Positions 1 to 8,484 of a DNA stretch of 64,000 nucleotides are shown in pieces. Source of the stretch: CAWCBG01 sp963793845. Its GTDB lineage: Bacteria > Acidobacteriota > Terriglobia > Terriglobales > Acidobacteriaceae. The notes under the pieces were generated by a model. The model did not search any database. It had not been told where the DNA came from and worked only from the letters and a program-made list of their open reading frames with translations. The stretch is taken from NCBI GenBank assembly GCA_963793845.1, contig CAWCBG010000007.1, forward strand, positions 1 through 64,000, given 5' to 3'. How positions within the stretch are numbered: position 1 is the first letter of the stretch; each line of letters starts with the position of its first letter. The translations under genes were made by a program, and so were the position numbers.

Positions 1-69
1 CCATAAGGGAAAAGGCTGGAGACGGGCCCAACGACGTTGCGGCAACATTCGTACTGGCGCAGGGATAAC

Positions 70-119
70 GGTTCGCCTTCCCACCCTTTCGCAAAAGACG
101 CGAAAGGATGGGGCGAACC
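70..119. repeat. Long palindromic intergenic hairpin
   Basis: An almost perfect inverted repeat. The left arm starts GGTTCGCC and ends CCTTTCGC; the right arm starts GCGAAAGG and ends GGCGAACC. The loop is about 7 nt (AAAAGAC), and the stem has two small interruptions. It lies downstream of the minus-strand gene that ends at 185, so it could end or stabilise that transcript. It has no T-run. No gene is seen in 1-184. Confidence 0.7.
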
Positions 120-184
120 CCACGCCGCCTTCGATCAGAACGACAGAAGAGTCGCCGGCGACAAGCTCGACGGTGTTGGGTGGC

Positions 185-1228
185 TTAGTGCTGGTCCGAA
201 GGAGGTTGATTCTGCTTCTGCGAGTGAGAGGTCAGTTTCCGGAGAACAAATTCCTGGAAGACGCCCGCGATGGAGCTCTCGGCGATCCGGATGAGAGAGT
301 TTTGAATCAGCAGTTCTGCACTGCGATCGCTGGCCGGATAGTACAGATAAGAGATTCCTCCGGTGGCGAAGCTTCCGATAATGCCAGAATAGTTCGGCTG
401 CCATTTCTTATTGTCGCCTTTGCAAATCACGCTGTTGGCTAGCGCGTACATAAGCCGTGACTTGTTACTGCCGGTTCCCCGGTAGAAGTAGCGCGGATCC
501 TGTTTCAGGAGGGACGGCAGGATGGCACTTCCGAGGAAGGTGCCTATAAAAACATCAGCGTAGGTTGCGCCGAGGCGCTTGGCATAACCTTCCATGCCTT
601 GGCCGTAGCCGCCGAAGTCATCCGACGCCTGCTCAATTCCGGCGAGGGTCGCGGCGCCGAGGAAGGTGACAGGATCGGTTGAAGACTTCCATGCAAGCTG
701 AAACTTTTGCCGGGGTACGAGAGGAGCCGGATCAGGGGAATAAGTGACGTAGAAATTTGGAATGAAGCCGAACACCCGCTGTTGCTCTTGTTCTTTTATC
801 TCGACTTGTGCGACTTCTTCCTGGGTCATTTCAACTTTCACTTCCGTCACTGCGGTGGCGACCGAGAGCACGATCTCCGGCACAAGGTAGACTTCACCCG
901 CTTGCAGGGTTACAGGAACAACCTGGGTCTCGAAATCGGGCGCCGAAACGGTGAGCTCAAAGGTTCCAGCGGGGAGGTTGGCAAAGGCGAATTGCCCATT
1001 GTCGCCGGTCAATGCTTCCTGGGTTGGAAACTGGTCGCGCGTGAGCTTGACCTGCGCGCCGACCGCGAGATCTCCGCCGCGATCAACGACGGTGCCGCTG
1101 ATGCTTCCCGATGCTTGCTGTTCTGACGATTGTGCAGAGGGGACGGCCGATGGCGAAGGGGAACTGCCCTGTTGAGCCAAGGCGCAGGCGGTCGACAAGA
1201 TCAGGGCAAACCCCAGAACCAGCCGCAA
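185..1228 (-). CDS. Secreted carboxypeptidase-regulatory-like domain protein, first of two tandem paralogues
   Basis: About 347 aa. I start it at the TTG at 1228, not the upstream ATG at 1324: TTG is preceded by GGAGGG at good spacing and opens directly into a signal peptide (hydrophobic core, then ALAQQ). A low-complexity Ser/Pro/Gln linker follows, then a CarboxypepD_reg-like beta-sandwich (SGTVVDRGG...VGAQVKLT...GQFAFANLPAGTFELTV). The C-terminal ~170 residues are shared with the protein encoded at 1334-2142 (GxGMxGxxxR, LPxxLxQDxRYF, GISxxYYP). That C-terminal region looks envelope-associated, but I know of no function for it. Envelope or outer-membrane location is inferred from the signal peptide. 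Confidence 0.75.
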   Translation of the reverse strand: MRLVLGFALILSTACALAQQGSSPSPSAVPSAQSSEQQASGSISGTVVDRGGDLAVGAQVKLTRDQFPTQEALTGDNGQFAFANLPAGTFELTVSAPDFETQVVPVTLQAGEVYLVPEIVLSVATAVTEVKVEMTQEEVAQVEIKEQEQQRVFGFIPNFYVTYSPDPAPLVPRQKFQLAWKSSTDPVTFLGAATLAGIEQASDDFGGYGQGMEGYAKRLGATYADVFIGTFLGSAILPSLLKQDPRYFYRGTGSNKSRLMYALANSVICKGDNKKWQPNYSGIIGSFATGGISYLYYPASDRSAELLIQNSLIRIAESSIAGVFQEFVLRKLTSHSQKQNQPPSDQH

Positions 1229-1333
1229 GGAACCCTCCGTTTGTAAGCTTCTCCGGTATCTAGATTCTAACCGTTCAGGACGGCAGAGGTCTATTCGGCC
1301 GATGCGGCGTGGTGAAGGAGTCATGGTTATGAT

Positions 1334-2142
1334 TTACGGATGGCGATGCAGCACGTGGGTGGCGATGTCCGGCCAGAACTCACGAACGAAGTTGGTCAGG
1401 GCGTCGCGTCCCAAGGCATACGCGTATTTTTCCAGAAGCTTTTCTCCGGTGACGCTCGAGCTTGGGTAGTAAGTGGTCGAGATACCCTGAGCGATGGCTC
1501 GGCCGAACACTTCCGAGGCATTGAAGGTATTGTCGCCCTGATAGTTCCGAGCGACAAAAATGCGTGTGCCAGCGTAAATGCTCCGCTTCCAGAAGCCGCC
1601 TTCGCCGAGGGCAAAATAGCGGGTGTCCTGATGTAAAACGGTCGGCAAGATGAAGATCACCCAGTAATTGCCGTCGGTCTTGTCGACAAACCCTCGCCAG
1701 TAATATTGTCCAAAGCCGCTCATGCCCTTGCCCAGTTGCGGATGCGCGTCGGTTCCCTCCGCCAGCGCGGAGGTGATGCCAACAAAGATGAATGAGGAGT
1801 AGTCGAAGCTGTTTTGGCTGGCGATCTTAAACGCCTGCCTAGGCGTTGGAGGGGGAGGAATTGCGCCGGCGCTGACTGCGCGAAAATTCGGCATCACGCC
1901 GAGGATTCGCTGGGGCTGCTGTTTCGAGATGGGGACCGCCGGAGGAGCACCAGGTTGGCTGGGAGCGGCGGTCGCCGGAGCGGTATCGGTGAGGGCGGGT
2001 TGCGGTATTCCGCGTGGTTTGTCGTGTCGCCAGATGTGGACTGCGTCCCATCCGGTGGAGCAGGGGGCGAAGCAGGATTGCCTTGTTGTCCCATAGCGCA
2101 TGCGGCCGAAAAAATCACTACAAAGCCCAGAACAAAACGCAA
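1334..2142 (-). pseudogene. Frameshifted paralogue of the preceding secreted protein
   Basis: The start is a TTG at 2142 preceded by GGGGGA and followed by a signal peptide (FVLGFVVIFSAACAMGQQ), matching its neighbour's TTG start. The signal-peptide frame then runs into an unrelated Pro/Ser-rich tail, while the body of the protein (QRILGVMPNF, KGMSGFGQYYWRGF, LPTVLHQDTRYF, GISTTYYPSSS) lies in another frame that is open from about 2100. A single frame change between roughly 2000 and 2090 restores one reading frame of about 270 aa. It may be a decayed gene or a base-call error. The gene lacks the regulatory-like beta-sandwich of its paralogue. The C-terminal similarity indicates a local tandem duplication. 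Confidence 0.65.
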
Positions 2143-2641
2143 AAATCCCCCTTCAACCGTCACCTGGCTGGATACTCGATTCTAACCGTTCGGTACAGCA
2201 TGGTCTATGGCGCACCAGGTGACTGCCGAAGGTAATATCCCCGGCGAGCTCTCTCAACGGCGCGAGTATCCAAATGGATACTTCGCCCTATCTTTCTGGA
2301 TAGTTCCGTAATCCCGATGCAAAGCGCTCAAAGCTCCAAGATTGGGCGTTGTGCTCCTATGTGACTGCGAACGCAGGGACGGCTTGAAGCGGCGACGCCA
2401 GCGGCCAGCTATGTCGAGATCTGGCGCTAAGATTGCGATACAAGTGTGGTGAGCGCTCGAGCCGGACTAAGGATGGCGGTGCCGCACCGCCCCCCAGCCG
2501 AGATATGGCATGCAGTCTCATTTGGATTTTGGGATAGCCGCGGCGTTTCTGAAGAGTTAAGAGGCACAGAAGGCAACTCTATCCTGAAACGGTCCGCACG
2601 ATGGTGACACCATACAGAGCAGGCCAGAGGAGCCAGCAAAC
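2143..2641. other. Intergenic region without a recognisable gene
   Basis: About 500 nt between divergently transcribed genes. It should hold the promoters of the TTG-start gene on the minus strand and of the EACC1/caspase unit on the plus strand. I see no convincing ORF, tRNA or repeat. Short A/T-richer patches occur around 2300-2340. Confidence 0.5.
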
Positions 2642-2995
2642 ATGATCTTACGCGTCAACGCCGGACCGGGTATCGATGCTGAAGAGTCAGCGGAGCTGAC
2701 CCAGCGTTTGCGGCAGCAGATGCTCGACCTGGAAGTGGGCAAGGTCGAGGCGGTTCGGTCGGGCACTTTGCCCAAGGGCGCGAAGGGCGACGTACTGTCG
2801 CTCACCGCGCTGGCGGTAACCTTGGCGCCGGCGGCGATCACCACCATGATGGGCATCCTGCAGACCTGGCTATCGCGACATCAGCAGGCCAGTGTGACAG
2901 TGGAAAGCGGCGGCGAGAAGTTGACGTTGAGTGGCACGTTGTCTGGAGAACAGCAGAAGATGGTGGAAGCCTTCTTCAACCGGCATAGGGCATGA
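2642..2995 (+). CDS. EACC1-like effector-associated constant component
   Basis: A 117-aa soluble protein, ATG start. The N-terminus is a short alpha/beta segment with many Leu/Glu residues (ESAELTQRLRQQM). A conserved-looking helix follows (LAPAAITTMMGILQTWLSR), then a basic turn and a two-strand ending (ASVTVESGGEKLTLSGTLS). This layout, with a WL-basic helix leading into a VxVE strand pair, is that of EACC1. EACC1 proteins are known in bacterial conflict and apoptosis-like systems as invariant partners of caspase, trypsin or other effectors. The stop lies 9 nt before the GTG of the caspase gene, so the two are probably co-transcribed. The assignment is by pattern and context; the molecular role of EACC1 is unknown. 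Confidence 0.7.
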   Translation: MILRVNAGPGIDAEESAELTQRLRQQMLDLEVGKVEAVRSGTLPKGAKGDVLSLTALAVTLAPAAITTMMGILQTWLSRHQQASVTVESGGEKLTLSGTLSGEQQKMVEAFFNRHRA

Positions 2996-3004
2996 GGAGC
3001 GGTC

Positions 3005-5206
3005 GTGGGCGATAAGAAGAGTGCGCTGATTATCGGCAATTCGCAGTACGAGGATGCGCTGCTGCGGCAACTCGTCGCGCCCTCGCGGGATGCCGAGACG
3101 TTGGCCGAAGTGCTGGCCGACGGTACGATCGGTGGATTTGACGTCCACACCGTGACCGATGCCCCCTCGTACCGGGTATGCGAGGAGATCGAGGCTTTCT
3201 TCGACGATCGCGACCGCGATCATCTTCTTCTGCTTTATTTTTCCGGCCATGGGGTGACCGACGACGATGGCATGCTGTACTACGCCACCTCCAATACCCA
3301 TCACAAGCGGATGCGCTCGACCGCGGTGGCTGCCAACTGGGTCAACGAGGTGATGAGCCAGTGCCGCTCCCGCCGGCAGGTCTTGTTATTGGACTGCTGC
3401 CATAGCGGTGCGTTCGCCCGCACCAAGGCTGCGGGGACCGCCAACGTCGCCGTGCACCTGGGAGGCAGAACTCCCGAGGAGGGCCGTGGGCGGTTCGTTC
3501 TAACCGCGTCCGACGCGTTCCAGTATTCCTTCGAGGGTGAGGCAGTGCAGGGCGAAGGCGTGCGATCCGTATTCACCGATGCGGTGGTGCAGGGACTGCG
3601 CACAGGACAGGCCGACCTGGATGGCGATGGCCTGATCACGCTCGACGAACTCTACAGCTACGTGCATCGGCGGGTGAAGGAACAGACTCCGCAACAGAGT
3701 CCGCGCAAATGGGAATCGGACGTGGAGGGCGGGCTGGTGATCGCACTGAATCCGCGGCCCACCGAGGCGGCACTGCCGGAAGATCTGCAGAATGCCATCG
3801 ACAACCTGATTCCCGAGGCGAGAGAGAAGGCGATGCCGAGGCTGGAAAGGCTACTGCGGGCCAAGCATAAGGGCCTGGCTTTGTCGGCACACTCCGCATT
3901 GCTCGCACTGGCGCAGGATGATAGTCGCCGGGTGTCGATGGCGGCGCAGAGGATCCTGGCAATGCATGAGGACCGGCTGGCCGCCGAACAGGGTGAGGCC
4001 GAGCGTGTACACATTGGGAAGATTGCCCCGGCCGCGTCGCGGGTAATAGAGCCGGAGCCGCAGGCGCCTCAGAATGCCGCAGTTCCCGGAGCCGTGGTGT
4101 CATCGTTAGCGCTGCCGGCAATCCCGAGATTCACCAATTCTCAAATGAAGCGGGTCAAGCCAACACGGGCTGATCCCGGCGCATCGCACTCCGCAAAGTC
4201 GAAGGGGACGGAAATTAAAGCATCGGAGGTCGCTAATGCTCGACCGGTTGTTTCCGTGGCGGCGCCGCCAATGCTTCAAGCTGAGGCAGCGGAGCCGACT
4301 GTCACCAACCCCGCGAGGCGGCGCTGGGTTGTGTCGGGCCTATGCGTGGTGCTGGCGTTTGCAACTCTGGGACTGGCGAGATACTGGTGGCTTGGGCGGC
4401 AAATATCGAGCGGCGCGACCAGCAGCTCGCAGGGCTCGACGTTGGTGGCGAACCCCGCACCAGCCCCACCGATCAATCTCGCGCCATCTTCTTCTTCGCC
4501 GGAAGCTCCGAAGGCAGCGACCACGCCCGCAGCTGATGGTCAATCGACTGCGGCGGGATCGCCGCCACACGACGCGGCGGCAACCGTCGATCCGACATCT
4601 TCGGCTGGCGCACCCGGCGCGTCACCTGCGACGACACCAGTAGGGAAAGAAGCCAGGCATCGCGACGGTGCCGGCGATCCAAGGGGACGAAGAAGGTCTG
4701 GATCATCTCCGGATGCGGGTTCCTCCGGCGTGTCTTCGACGGTTGCCGCGGTTCCAGCGAAACCCCTGACCGTCGACGAACTCGTGCGGCGCGGCGATAC
4801 GGCTCGTCTCACGAAAAACTACACGTTGGCCGTGGCGTCATATCGGGAGGCGGCGGAACAGGGGAACGCGTATGCGCAAAACCTGCTGGGTGATCTGTAT
4901 CAGTCAGGCTTAGGAGTCACGACGGACTATTTGCAGGCGGCACAGTGGTATCGCAAGGCTGCCGACCAGGGCGACGCGCTGGCGCAGTTCAATCTGGCTG
5001 TGTTGTACCAGATGGGATGGGGTCTTTCGATGGACTACGTGCAAGCCGCCCAGTGGTACCGTAAAGCCGCCGACCAAGAGCTGCCCAGGGCACAGTACAG
5101 CCTGTCGGTGATGTATCACAACGGCTGGGGAGTCTCGCGCAACCAAGCGCAGGCGCAGTCCTGGCTACAGAAGGCGACGGCGAACGGATATCAACCGTCA
5201 AAGTAA
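3005..5206 (+). CDS. Caspase-fold protease with EF-hand loop, membrane span and Sel1 repeats
   Basis: 733 aa, GTG start with GAGGAG just upstream. Residues 1-250 are a C14 caspase/metacaspase domain: catalytic His82 in YFSGHG and Cys132 in LLLDCCHSG. A canonical 12-residue EF-hand loop sits in the p10-like part (Asp204, Asp206, Asp208, Thr212, Glu215). Residues 255-325 are helical and HEAT-like. A long Pro/Ala/Ser linker contains one membrane span (about 441-462) preceded by RRR, predicting the protease inside the cell and the C-terminus outside. Residues about 590-730 contain at least three Sel1-type repeats (AAQWYRKAADQ, GWG). It pairs with the EACC1-like gene. The family suggests regulated proteolysis in conflict or cell-death responses; calcium control and the topology are inferred. 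Confidence 0.85.
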   Translation: MGDKKSALIIGNSQYEDALLRQLVAPSRDAETLAEVLADGTIGGFDVHTVTDAPSYRVCEEIEAFFDDRDRDHLLLLYFSGHGVTDDDGMLYYATSNTHHKRMRSTAVAANWVNEVMSQCRSRRQVLLLDCCHSGAFARTKAAGTANVAVHLGGRTPEEGRGRFVLTASDAFQYSFEGEAVQGEGVRSVFTDAVVQGLRTGQADLDGDGLITLDELYSYVHRRVKEQTPQQSPRKWESDVEGGLVIALNPRPTEAALPEDLQNAIDNLIPEAREKAMPRLERLLRAKHKGLALSAHSALLALAQDDSRRVSMAAQRILAMHEDRLAAEQGEAERVHIGKIAPAASRVIEPEPQAPQNAAVPGAVVSSLALPAIPRFTNSQMKRVKPTRADPGASHSAKSKGTEIKASEVANARPVVSVAAPPMLQAEAAEPTVTNPARRRWVVSGLCVVLAFATLGLARYWWLGRQISSGATSSSQGSTLVANPAPAPPINLAPSSSSPEAPKAATTPAADGQSTAAGSPPHDAAATVDPTSSAGAPGASPATTPVGKEARHRDGAGDPRGRRRSGSSPDAGSSGVSSTVAAVPAKPLTVDELVRRGDTARLTKNYTLAVASYREAAEQGNAYAQNLLGDLYQSGLGVTTDYLQAAQWYRKAADQGDALAQFNLAVLYQMGWGLSMDYVQAAQWYRKAADQELPRAQYSLSVMYHNGWGVSRNQAQAQSWLQKATANGYQPSK

Positions 5207-5501
5207 CGCTCGTTCTATCTCTGAGGTTTCGACAGCAGGTACCTCGTAGAAAGAGTCTCGCCACTAGAAGCGCCATTCCGACTTGCCACATCGCGCTGCA
5301 ATCAGCTACTTTGTATTTCAAGCTCGCTTCCCGCGCCATCGCCACATTGTCGTCGTTCATCCGTGGGATCGGTGTGCGTCTGAATGCAGTCAGGCCCGGA
5401 AGGCCCGACACTGGCACGGCGTCCCTGCGCAGTTGATCGTAGCGAAACAGATGGTTCCAAGCTTTCGAAATGTATTGTCACGTTGGAGGAGACCCCTGAT
5501 A

Positions 5502-7652
5502 ATGTCACGCCTGAAGTTGAGGTTCCTTGCCGCTTTCATTCTCGTTCTGGTTCCCCTGGTGAGTCTGGCGCAAACAGTGATTGCCACTGTGCCGGTAGGC
5601 ATGGGACCAACCGCCATCGCGGTCAACCCCGTGACTAATAAGATCTATGTTGTCGACCAGACGGCCAACAGCTTGACGGTAATTGACGGTGCGACGGATT
5701 CCACCCAGACCTTTGCGGTGGGGTCGAATCCCACGGCAGTAGCGGTGAATTCCGTTACCAACAAGATCTATGTAAGCGTATCGAGCCCAGCCAGCGTGGT
5801 GGTCATTGATGGCGACACCCTTGCGACGTCCAGTGTGCCAGTGCCGGCTGGCCCAGGCCCGCTGGCGATCAACAGCGTCAGCAACAAGATTTATGTCACC
5901 ACGTTCTATAGCACCAGCAATGTTCTGACAGAAATTGATGGAACCACGCTCGCAACCAGGAGCCTCGGTGTGAATGGCGCCGCGGGAATTCCGGTGGTAA
6001 ATCAGGTAACCGATAAAATCTACTTGGCGGTTGGCACTGTCGCGCTAGCTATTGTTGATGGGCCGAGTCTGGCTTATCAGACGGTCATTTCGGTGCCAAG
6101 TGCCAATCCCACGGCCCTCGCCGTCAACTCAGTCACCAACAAGATCTATCTGGGGAGCGCTACAAACGTGGTTACGGTGATTGATGGGTCCACGCTGCTC
6201 GCCCAGCAGGTTGCGGTGGGACAACAGCCAACAGCCGTCGTCGTGAACCCAGCGACGAACCTGATCTATGTGGCTAACTCGGGCGACACCTCGGTGACTG
6301 TGATTAACGGGACTTCGCTGGCCACAGCCACCGTTCCCGTCACTTTGAATCCGACCGCCCTGGCTATCAACCAGGCAAGCAACACGATCTACGCTGCCAG
6401 CAATCATGTGCAGGCCGGCCACAGCATCGTCACGGTGATCAGCGGATTCAATGACTCGACGGTGGATGTCCAGGTAGGGAATTTTGCGGCGGCGGTTGTG
6501 GCCAATCCAAACACCGACCGAACTTATGTGACCAATACCAACGACAACACGGTTTCGGTGATCGGCGGGGCCGCGCTGCGCTTTGTAGCGGTGACGCCGT
6601 GCCGGGCGTTCGACACTCGCAAGACGACTCCGATACAGGGCGGGACGTCGCGCGACTTCATCATTGCCGGCACCTGCGACATTCCCCCAACCGCGGCGGC
6701 CTACTCGCTGAATATCGGAGTGGTTCCGCAAGGGCCTTTGGGTTTCCTGACAGCATGGCCGACGGGAGGGGATCGGCCGCTGGTGTCCACGCTGAATTCC
6801 ACCGATGGCCGCATCAAGGCCAATGCGGCGATTGTGCCGGCGGGGGCGGGCGAGGCCGTCAGCGTCTACGTGACGGATACGACGAATGTGTTCCTCGACG
6901 TCAATGGCTACTTCGTGGCCGACAGCTCGCAGTTGGCGTTCTATCCCCTGACGCCGTGCCGCGTGGTAGACACGCGCAGGGGCAACGGCGGCATCATGCA
7001 GTCGGGCGAGACCCGCGACTTCGCGCTGCTGGCTGGTCCCTGCAACATTCCCAGCACCGCGCAGGCTTATTCGCTGAACTTCACGGTAGTGCCGCCGGGG
7101 CGGTTGGGTTATCTCTCGACCTGGCCGGCTGGGAAGACGCAGCCGCTGGTCTCGACGCTGAACGATACCACCGGGACCATCGTGGCCAACGCAGCAATCG
7201 TGCCGGCAGGAACGGGCGGCGATATCGACGTGTATGTTCAGGACGCGACGCAGGTGGTCATCGACATCAACGGCTACTTCGCGCCGCCGGACACTGGCGG
7301 ACTGTCGCTGTACACGGTGGCGCCCTGCCGGGTGTTGGACACGCGCAAGGGCAACGGCGCATTCAACGGGCTGCTGGTACCGCCGGTGAATGTAGTGGCC
7401 AGTCCATGCGGCGTGTTGAGCACGGCGCAGGGATTTGTGCTGAACGCGACGGTGGTGCCGCCGGGACCGCTGGGCTATCTGACGCTGTGGCCGGATGGGG
7501 AGCAGCAGCCGGTGGTGTCGACGCTGAATGCCTTCGATGGCTACATCACCAACAACATGGCGATTGTGCCCACGGTGAACGGCTCAATCGACGCCTTCGC
7601 CGACGGCACTACCCAGCTGATTCTCGATCTCTTTGGGTATTTCGCGCCGTAG
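5502..7652 (+). CDS. Secreted YVTN beta-propeller protein with triplicated C-terminal module
   Basis: 716 aa. The start is the ATG at 5502, preceded by GGAGGAGA and followed by a signal peptide ending SLAQ; the longer upstream ORF has no ribosome site. Residues about 20-355 are YVTN-type propeller blades, each with NxVTNKIYV and TVIDG elements spaced about 43 residues apart. From residue about 360 there are three consecutive modules of about 115 aa. Each starts with a (T/A)PCRxxDTR motif, has a central VVPxGxLGxLxxWP and VSTLN, and ends NGYF or FGYF. The protein is probably extracellular or surface-attached. No catalytic residue is apparent. It stands alone, about 130 nt from the next gene. 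Confidence 0.85.
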   Translation: MSRLKLRFLAAFILVLVPLVSLAQTVIATVPVGMGPTAIAVNPVTNKIYVVDQTANSLTVIDGATDSTQTFAVGSNPTAVAVNSVTNKIYVSVSSPASVVVIDGDTLATSSVPVPAGPGPLAINSVSNKIYVTTFYSTSNVLTEIDGTTLATRSLGVNGAAGIPVVNQVTDKIYLAVGTVALAIVDGPSLAYQTVISVPSANPTALAVNSVTNKIYLGSATNVVTVIDGSTLLAQQVAVGQQPTAVVVNPATNLIYVANSGDTSVTVINGTSLATATVPVTLNPTALAINQASNTIYAASNHVQAGHSIVTVISGFNDSTVDVQVGNFAAAVVANPNTDRTYVTNTNDNTVSVIGGAALRFVAVTPCRAFDTRKTTPIQGGTSRDFIIAGTCDIPPTAAAYSLNIGVVPQGPLGFLTAWPTGGDRPLVSTLNSTDGRIKANAAIVPAGAGEAVSVYVTDTTNVFLDVNGYFVADSSQLAFYPLTPCRVVDTRRGNGGIMQSGETRDFALLAGPCNIPSTAQAYSLNFTVVPPGRLGYLSTWPAGKTQPLVSTLNDTTGTIVANAAIVPAGTGGDIDVYVQDATQVVIDINGYFAPPDTGGLSLYTVAPCRVLDTRKGNGAFNGLLVPPVNVVASPCGVLSTAQGFVLNATVVPPGPLGYLTLWPDGEQQPVVSTLNAFDGYITNNMAIVPTVNGSIDAFADGTTQLILDLFGYFAP

Positions 7653-7782
7653 GAAACCGTCCGTCATGAGGAGTCCGGGCGTTATCGACCTTGCTGTATC
7701 CATAGCTCGATCCGGTAGAATGACGCGGTCTGGCTGCGCTCGGGCAGGCCGCTGCGTAGGGTCCAGACTAAGAGGACCCTGC

Positions 7783-8379
7783 ATGAGCCAGCCGCTTCCG
7801 GTGATCTATGTGGCCCGCCACGGAGAAACTGCGTGGAGCCTTTCGGGCCAGCACACTGGACTTACCGACCTTCCCCTGACCGACAACGGCCGCCGCAATG
7901 CCGTGCTATTGGGCGCGAGACTCAAGGGCGTGCCCTTCGCCAAGGTGTTTACCAGCCCGCTGCAACGGGCGCGCGTGACCTGCGATCTTGCAGGATTCGG
8001 CGCCGTGGCCGAGATCGATCCCGATCTGCTGGAATGGAATTACGGCGACTACGAAGGCAAAACCACGGCGGAGATCCTGGCCGGCCGTCCTGACTGGAAC
8101 CTGTTTCGCGATGGCTGCCCCGGTGGCGAGTCGCCCGCCCAGATCGGCGCGCGCGCCGACCGCGTGGTCAGCAGAGTTCGCGCGGTGAACGGCGATGTGC
8201 TTCTATTCTCCAGCGCTCACATCTCGCGCGTGCTGGCGGCGCGATGGCTGGGTCTGCCGCCCTCGGGCGCGCAGTATTTTCTGCTCAGCACCGCCAGCTT
8301 GAGCCAGTTGAGTTATGAGCACAATTTATCCAAGCCGGTGATCCAGTTATGGAATGACACCAGTCATCTTCGCGGATGA
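7783..8379 (+). CDS. Histidine phosphatase (phosphoglycerate mutase-like) family protein
   Basis: 198 aa from the ATG at 7783; an in-frame extension upstream is not supported. It has the catalytic RHG box (VARHGETAWS) near residue 11, the LPLTDNGRRNA segment, the TSPLQRARVTCDLAG helix with conserved Arg residues, an EWNYGDYEG motif, and a second His in FSSAHISRVLAARW. This is the phosphoserine-phosphatase / broad-specificity branch (GpmB/CobC-like). The substrate cannot be told from sequence. No cobalamin or glycolysis genes flank it, though phosphoglucomutase follows about 100 nt downstream. Confidence 0.85.
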   Translation: MSQPLPVIYVARHGETAWSLSGQHTGLTDLPLTDNGRRNAVLLGARLKGVPFAKVFTSPLQRARVTCDLAGFGAVAEIDPDLLEWNYGDYEGKTTAEILAGRPDWNLFRDGCPGGESPAQIGARADRVVSRVRAVNGDVLLFSSAHISRVLAARWLGLPPSGAQYFLLSTASLSQLSYEHNLSKPVIQLWNDTSHLRG

Positions 8380-8484
8380 TTTCCACGGATAAGCTGCTTT
8401 GAAAGGCACCGCTTCAGCGGCACACTGCAGGGAATCTGCCATTAGAATTGCAAGGCCACTGGCGAACGGATACAGGAGATAACT

